Of a DNA stretch of 64,000 nt, positions 59,462 through 64,000 are shown piece after piece. Source of the DNA: an uncultured Gammaproteobacteria bacterium. Its GTDB lineage: Bacteria; Pseudomonadota; Gammaproteobacteria; Steroidobacterales; Woeseiaceae. The translations under genes and the position numbers were made by a program. Under the pieces are notes generated by a model. That model made no database searches. It was not told where the DNA came from and saw nothing but the letters and a program-made list of their open reading frames with translations. Within the stretch, counting starts at the first letter, position 1, and each line of letters opens with the position of its first letter. The stretch is taken from positions 119,337-183,336 of the forward strand of contig CALBPI010000061.1 in NCBI GenBank assembly GCA_937899415.1, written 5' to 3'.

Positions 59462-61573
59462 ATGGCCCGAATCATTAAATGGGCGCTCGGCATTGCCGCT
59501 GCGCTGATCCTGCTCATTGTCGTTGCGGTGACCGTGGCGGTGCTCGTGTTTGACCCCGAGGACTACCGCGAGGACATCGAGCTCGCGCTCACCACGGCCA
59601 CAGGCCGCGAGGTCACTGTGGGCGGTGAGCTGACCATGAATCTGTTTCCCTGGCTGTCGATCCGAACGGGCGATATCGAGGTAGCGGCTGCGGCCGCTTT
59701 CGGACCCGAGCCGATGCTGCGCATCGATACCGTGTCGGCCGGCGTCAGGCTGCCGCCGCTGCTGACAGGCCGCGTTGAGATCGGCACGGTCGCCATCGAT
59801 GGCTTCGCGCTCAACATGGCCACCCGCGGTGACGGCATGACGAGCTGGCAGGACCTGCTCGAGCGCAGCGCGGCGACTGAGACCGCAGACACGAGTGCGC
59901 TGCCGCAGCAGGATGCCCCCGAGCTCACCGTGGCCGCCGTCGAGATCACCAACGCGGCAGTGACCTACCGTGATGGCATGTCAGGTGCCGAGTACGTGAT
60001 CGACGGCTTCGACCTGGTACTGCAGAACTTCTCGCTCGATACCTCGACGCCCATCGATGCGCGCTTCAATTTTCGCGCAGCGCCCGACGACATCACGGGT
60101 ACCTTGCGCCTGACAGCTGTGATTGAGCCCGGTGGGCTCGAGACCCCGGCCGTGCGTAACCTCAACGTGTTGGGCCAGATCAACGCGCCGTTTCTGGCCG
60201 GTGAGACCGAATTGTCACTGCGCACCGCGCGCCTGGTGCTCGACAGCCCCAACAATGCGCTGGCGATTGACGACGGGCGACTCGCGCTGGGCCCCGTCGC
60301 GGGCACGTTCTCGCTGTCGGGCAGCGGGCCCGAAGCGCCGCTCGCGCTCACAGGAAGAGTCGCGCTCGAGACGTTTTCGCCGCGCGAGGCTGCGGCCGTG
60401 TTCGACGTGCCGCTCGAGTCGGCCGACCCTGCCGTGTTTGAGTCGCTGGCGTTCTCGGCCGGCCTCGAAGTCAGCTACGAAGCGGTGGCGCTTACGGGGA
60501 TCGATGCGCGCCTTGACAACACTGTGCTCGCAGGCGATGTGGCCTACGACATGGTTGGGCGCCCACGGATCCGGTTCCAGCTCGCAGGCGGCGAGATGAA
60601 TCTCGACCAGTACCTGCCACCCGCCGAGGACGCGGCGGATGCTGACGACGCCGGTGACGCCGTCGTCGCCACGGCCTTGCCCGTCGACATGATTCGCGGG
60701 CTGACGGCGCAGGGTTCGCTCAGGTTTGAACGCCTCACGCTCGGCGACCTGCCCTTCGAGACGCTTGAGCTCGGGCTCAACATCGGTGGCGACCAGGCGC
60801 GGCTCTACCCGCTGAGCGCCACGGTGCTCGACGGCAAGTACCGGGGCGACGTTCGCATCGATGCCCGTCAGGCGACGCCTGTGCTCGCACTCGACGAGCG
60901 CATCGAGAACCTCAATCTGGGCACGCTGGCGCGCCTGCTCTACGAGCGGGACAACGTTGAGGGCACGCTGGCGGGTCGCTTTAGCCTGACGGGGCGCGGC
61001 GAGACGCTGGCAGACGTGCGTGAAACGCTGCAGGGCGACGTCGAGCTCGCGCTCACGGACGGCGCGCTTACGGGTACCGACATCTGGTACGACATCCGCA
61101 GCGCCCGCGCGCGCTTCAAGGGCGAGACGGTGCCGCCGCGGCCCGAACCGGCGCGTACCGAAATCTCGAGCCTGCAGGCGACAGCCACGGTGCGCGACGG
61201 TGTGGCGCGTAATGACGACCTGTTTGCCGAGATTCCGTTTCTGCAGGTCACAGGCGCCGGCAGTGTGAATTTGGCCGATGCCACCATCGACTACGGCCTG
61301 CGTGCGCGCGTGCTCGAACGCCCTGAGTTTATTGAGGGTGCAACAGCCGAGGAACTCGACGAGTACACGGAAGCGGTCATTCCGCTCAAGCTCACGGGCG
61401 ACATGACGGCGCCCACGATCCGCCCCGACATCGAGGGCATGGCGCGGGACGCTGCGAAGCAGAAGATCGAAGAAGAGAAGGACCGCCTGCGTCGGCGTTT
61501 GCTCGACCGCCTGCGCGGTGACGACGACGAAGAGCCCTCACTCGAAGACGCACTCAAGGACATCTTCGACTAG
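59462..61573 (+). CDS. AsmA-family protein
   Basis: 703 residues: an N-terminal helix (ALGIAAALILLIVVAVTVAV) and a long periplasmic region. The chorein-like AsmA start is clear (DPEDYREDIELALTTATGRE, then LTMNLFPWLSIRTGDIEV). The C-terminal AsmA domain includes RGETLADVRETLQGDVELAL and IDYGLRARVLE. AsmA-like proteins are thought to move phospholipids to the outer membrane. ATG 59462 (MARIIKWALG) is chosen. The stop TAG overlaps the next GTG by one base, starting a tight run through mutY and yggX. Confidence 0.92.
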   Translation: MARIIKWALGIAAALILLIVVAVTVAVLVFDPEDYREDIELALTTATGREVTVGGELTMNLFPWLSIRTGDIEVAAAAAFGPEPMLRIDTVSAGVRLPPLLTGRVEIGTVAIDGFALNMATRGDGMTSWQDLLERSAATETADTSALPQQDAPELTVAAVEITNAAVTYRDGMSGAEYVIDGFDLVLQNFSLDTSTPIDARFNFRAAPDDITGTLRLTAVIEPGGLETPAVRNLNVLGQINAPFLAGETELSLRTARLVLDSPNNALAIDDGRLALGPVAGTFSLSGSGPEAPLALTGRVALETFSPREAAAVFDVPLESADPAVFESLAFSAGLEVSYEAVALTGIDARLDNTVLAGDVAYDMVGRPRIRFQLAGGEMNLDQYLPPAEDAADADDAGDAVVATALPVDMIRGLTAQGSLRFERLTLGDLPFETLELGLNIGGDQARLYPLSATVLDGKYRGDVRIDARQATPVLALDERIENLNLGTLARLLYERDNVEGTLAGRFSLTGRGETLADVRETLQGDVELALTDGALTGTDIWYDIRSARARFKGETVPPRPEPARTEISSLQATATVRDGVARNDDLFAEIPFLQVTGAGSVNLADATIDYGLRARVLERPEFIEGATAEELDEYTEAVIPLKLTGDMTAPTIRPDIEGMARDAAKQKIEEEKDRLRRRLLDRLRGDDDEEPSLEDALKDIFD

Positions 61574-62184
61574 TGGCCTGGCGTCTCTTCATGGCGCTTG
61601 TGTTGCTCACCGGCGCCGCGCCGGCGACGGCTGCGGAGATCCGTGAGGTCACCGTCAAGTACGAGGCCAAGCGTTACACCATGCGCTCCGAGACCTGGTT
61701 TGATGCGCCGCGTGCGGGCGTGTTCGACATCCTTACCGACTACGCGCAATTCGATCGCATCTCGAGCGTCTACGACGAAACGCGCTTCGAGCCACCGGCC
61801 GAGGACGGAACCCTGCGCGTCTACACGCGTGTCAAAGGCTGTGTCCTGTTCTTCTGCCAGACAATGGCCCGTACCGAGTTGCTGGAGAACGAGGGTCTCG
61901 ACAGCATCCGCACAACGCAGGAGCCCGGCGGCGAGGATTTTCGCTATGCCGTCGCCACCTGGGACTTGCGCGAAGAGGATGACGGCACGCTCGTCGTCTA
62001 CGAAATCGAGATGGAACCTGCGTTCTGGGTGCCGCCCGTGATCGGCCCCTATGTCATGAAGCGTCAGCTCATTAAAGGCGGTCGCGACGCGGTCGCACGC
62101 ATCGAGAAGCTCGCGCAGGAATCGACGGCAGACCCGACGACATTCCGCGAGCGCGGCCTGGCGGGCTTCGACGTGCCGCAATGA
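61573..62184 (+). CDS. Exported START/SRPBCC-like lipid-binding protein
   Basis: 203 residues from GTG 61573. A signal peptide ([17 protein letters not shown]) is followed by an SRPBCC-type domain: [20 protein letters not shown], then [20 protein letters not shown] and [20 protein letters not shown]. Such folds bind hydrophobic ligands. It lies between AsmA (1-nt overlap) and mutY (4-nt overlap), so an envelope lipid role with AsmA is plausible, though this is context only. Confidence 0.82.
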   Translation: MAWRLFMALVLLTGAAPATAAEIREVTVKYEAKRYTMRSETWFDAPRAGVFDILTDYAQFDRISSVYDETRFEPPAEDGTLRVYTRVKGCVLFFCQTMARTELLENEGLDSIRTTQEPGGEDFRYAVATWDLREEDDGTLVVYEIEMEPAFWVPPVIGPYVMKRQLIKGGRDAVARIEKLAQESTADPTTFRERGLAGFDVPQ

Positions 62185-63236
62185 CTGATTTCGCTGCGCG
62201 CGTGCTTGACTGGTTCGAGCACCACGGCCGCAAGGACCTGCCCTGGCAGCACGACCGGTCGCGCTACCGCGTCTGGGTCAGTGAGGTGATGCTGCAGCAA
62301 ACGCAGGTCGCGACGGTCATCGGTTACTTCGAGCGCTTCATGGCGCGCTTCCCAGACGTGGTCACGCTGGCCGATGCACCCACCGACGATGTGCTCGCGC
62401 TGTGGTCGGGCCTCGGCTACTACGCACGCGCACGCAATCTGCACGCTGCCGCGCGCGAAGTGCGCGATGTGCACGGCGGCGTGTTTCCCGGTGACTTCGA
62501 TGCCGTGGTCGCGCTGCCCGGCGTGGGGCGTTCCACGGCGGGCGCGATCCTGTCGCTCGCCGACGACGCGCGACACGCGATTCTCGACGGCAACGTCAAA
62601 CGCGTGCTGGCCCGCCACGAGACGATTGAGGGCTGGCCCGGGCGCACAGCCGTACTCAATTCGCTCTGGCAGGCGGCGGAATGCTATACGCCCAGCCAGC
62701 GCGTCGCCGACTACACGCAGGCCATGATGGACCTGGGCGCCACGCTCTGTACGCGCCGCGCGCCGGGCTGCGAGGCCTGTCCCGTACGCACGACCTGCCG
62801 CGCGCGCGCCGCGGGGCGCATCGACGATTTGCCGGGTCGCAAGCCGCGCCGTGAGAAGCCACGTCGGCGTGCACGCATGCTCGTTTACAGGAACGCGTCG
62901 GGTGCACTGTTATTCGCACGCCGGCCGCCAACCGGTATCTGGGGCGGACTTTGGTCGTTTCCCGAGCAGCCCGACGGTGAGCCGCGCCCAGAGGGTTTGC
63001 CCGCCAGTGAAGCCGCACCGCAGTTGTTGGCGGGCTTCGTGCACAAGTTCACGCACTTCGACCTCGAGATCCTGCCCGAGCTTTACGACGTGGCGACGAC
63101 CGCAGAAGGCGTAGCCGAGGCCGATCAGCGCTGGGTGCAACCGGCCGAGCTCGCGGCACTCGGTGTACCGCGGCCTGTCGAACGCATCCTCGAGTCGCTA
63201 GAATCGCCGCAATCCCTGTTACAGGAATCGTCATGA
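62181..63236 (+). CDS. mutY: Adenine DNA glycosylase
   Basis: Removes adenine mispaired with 8-oxoguanine; partner of MutM. 351 residues. Catalytic glutamate in [20 protein letters not shown], helix-hairpin-helix [16 protein letters not shown], catalytic aspartate in [12 protein letters not shown], and an iron-sulfur cluster with spacing C-x6-C-x2-C-x5-C near residues 190-210. The C-terminal Nudix-like part ([16 protein letters not shown]) reads 8-oxoG. Overlaps yggX by 4 nt. Confidence 0.97.
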   Translation: MTDFAARVLDWFEHHGRKDLPWQHDRSRYRVWVSEVMLQQTQVATVIGYFERFMARFPDVVTLADAPTDDVLALWSGLGYYARARNLHAAAREVRDVHGGVFPGDFDAVVALPGVGRSTAGAILSLADDARHAILDGNVKRVLARHETIEGWPGRTAVLNSLWQAAECYTPSQRVADYTQAMMDLGATLCTRRAPGCEACPVRTTCRARAAGRIDDLPGRKPRREKPRRRARMLVYRNASGALLFARRPPTGIWGGLWSFPEQPDGEPRPEGLPASEAAPQLLAGFVHKFTHFDLEILPELYDVATTAEGVAEADQRWVQPAELAALGVPRPVERILESLESPQSLLQESS

Positions 63237-63511
63237 CCAGAATGGTGGACTGCGCGCTGCGCGGTGAGTCGCTCGAAGGCCTCGATCGTGTGCCGTACCC
63301 CGGTGAGCTCGGGCAACGCATTTACGACAACGTGTCCAAGGTGGCCTGGCAGCAATGGCTCGCGCACCAGACGATGCTCATCAACGAGTACCGGCTCACG
63401 CCCATCGAGCCCGAGGCGCGCAAGTTCCTCGAGGGCGAGATGGAGAAGTTCTTTTTCGGCGAAGGCTCGGCGAAGCCCGGCGGCTTCACAGAAGAGTCCG
63501 CGGGCGACTAG
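63233..63511 (+). CDS. yggX: Fe(II)-trafficking protein YggX
   Basis: 92 residues: [20 protein letters not shown], then [40 protein letters not shown] and [14 protein letters not shown]. YggX protects iron-sulfur proteins from oxidative damage and influences MutY, its usual operon partner. The 3' end overlaps the convergent partial gene by 4 bp. Confidence 0.96.
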   Translation: MTRMVDCALRGESLEGLDRVPYPGELGQRIYDNVSKVAWQQWLAHQTMLINEYRLTPIEPEARKFLEGEMEKFFFGEGSAKPGGFTEESAGD

Positions 63512-64000
63512 CGCCTGGCTGTGTCCAGGCGGTAGAGCTGCGCGACAGGCAGGCCTCGCGGGTCACCTGGCATGTTGACGCGCACCTCAGCCACGAGCTC
63601 GAAACCGGCGACCGGTGCTGTCGCCTCGGCCAGTGCGATGAACAGCGCCGGGTTGATGCGTCGCACCGTGTCGATGTCGCGCAAGCCAATGCGCCCACCC
63701 TGGAACACGTAAAGCCCCTCGATCTGGCTGAGCACGTAGCGCGTGCCTTCAGGTGCTGCCGCCAGGAATGCCTCGGGCGTCATTGAGGTCAGCTCGCCAA
63801 GCTGCGCGAGCTTGGCTTCGTGTTGCGGCGTGAGCACAAAGTTGTTCGCGAGCACGCTGCAGTCGGTGTGGTAACGCACGGGGTGGCCATCGTTGTTACC
63901 TGCGATCACGAGACCCGGTTGTTCCGCACAGGCGTCCGCAAGCGGTGCGTACAAGGCATAGCTCATCTCGTATGCGCGTCGCAGGCCCGCGGGCTGGTCG
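63508..64000 (-). CDS. Partial protein, C-terminal part, cut by the window edge
   Basis: The open frame is read from the right edge (no start visible; the in-frame ATG at 63966 is internal, since coding-like sequence continues upstream) to the stop at 63508. The visible ~163 residues are soluble, with GLVIAGNNDGHPVRYHTDCS, VLANNFVLTPQHEAKLAQLG and SQIEGLYVFQGGRIGLRDID. This resembles the C-terminal soluble domain of large membrane glycosyltransferase-like proteins, but I cannot confirm the family without the N-terminal part. Confidence 0.6.
   Translation of the reverse strand, partial: DQPAGLRRAYEMSYALYAPLADACAEQPGLVIAGNNDGHPVRYHTDCSVLANNFVLTPQHEAKLAQLGELTSMTPEAFLAAAPEGTRYVLSQIEGLYVFQGGRIGLRDIDTVRRINPALFIALAEATAPVAGFELVAEVRVNMPGDPRGLPVAQLYRLDTARR

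Overview
The window reads as a chromosomal segment of a GC-rich gammaproteobacterium, most likely a marine or otherwise aerobic free-living one. The assignment rests on conserved gene orders: ftsY-ftsE-ftsX-rpoH, rsmD-coaD next to mutM, radC-rpmB-rpmG, coaBC-dut, pyrE next to xthA, mutY-yggX, and pspF facing pspABC. It is unusual for this class in two ways: it uses the mevalonate route to isoprenoids, and it carries a nickel superoxide dismutase. Coding density is very high. No gap exceeds about 250 bases, many genes overlap by 1 to 4 nt, and I saw no tRNA, rRNA, insertion sequence, prophage or CRISPR array.

Layout. 1-4.4 kb: mevalonate pathway. The end of an upstream gene overlaps a 936-residue fusion of HMG-CoA reductase, mevalonate kinase and IPP isomerase; HMG-CoA synthase converges on it. 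4.5-9.5 kb (minus): malate dehydrogenase, a FadE-type acyl-CoA dehydrogenase with a histone-H1-like tail, and a DUF4286-DUF3667 membrane protein that seems to start at CTG. 9.6-12.1 kb: a YtrA-type GntR regulator with an ABC-2 transporter behind a palindromic operator. 12.1-15.2 kb: the phage-shock locus, with pspF facing a sigma-54 promoter and pspA, pspB, pspC, a second pspC-like gene and a second pspB-like gene. 15.2-18.7 kb: a small secreted protein, a GGDEF-EAL protein and a bactofilin. 18.9-23.4 kb: gshA, a class IV aminotransferase overlapping a sulfotransferase-like gene, and two related membrane-anchored proteins. 23.4-26.5 kb: ferredoxin reductase-like, SDR and quinone reductase genes. 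26.5-30 kb: NiSOD with its likely maturation protease, an RND exporter and CsaA. 30.1-34.9 kb: a DUF4345 protein, a DinF-like MATE pump (also apparently CTG-initiated), glutaryl-CoA dehydrogenase, an OmpA-like lipoprotein and a DUF3465 protein.

34.9-41.4 kb: folD; rpoH behind a perfect CIRCE element; ftsX, ftsE, ftsY; rsmD, coaD, mutM. 41.6-46.6 kb: a fatty acid desaturase, then a pqi operon (two half-length PqiA proteins, PqiB, PqiC) bounded by two near-identical terminators. 46.6-51.9 kb: rpmG, rpmB, radC, coaBC, dut, a DUF4124 protein, pyrE, xthA. 51.9-57.2 kb: an AmpG-like permease, a small conserved protein, a MarC-like protein, trmB and a REC-PAS-GGDEF-EAL protein with degraded catalytic motifs. 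57.4-63.5 kb: an ECF sigma factor, its probable anti-sigma factor and a DUF4097 protein; then AsmA, a START-like protein, mutY and yggX. A partial gene runs off the right edge.

The window is mainly housekeeping and envelope maintenance. Several envelope stress systems sit close together: Psp, the ECF cassette, Pqi, AsmA and RpoH. The most unusual items are the three-enzyme mevalonate fusion, the CIRCE element at rpoH, two apparent CTG starts at CTGA junctions, the FadE tail, and the aminotransferase-sulfotransferase pair. Functions were assigned by recognising motifs in translated sequence; no database search was run.
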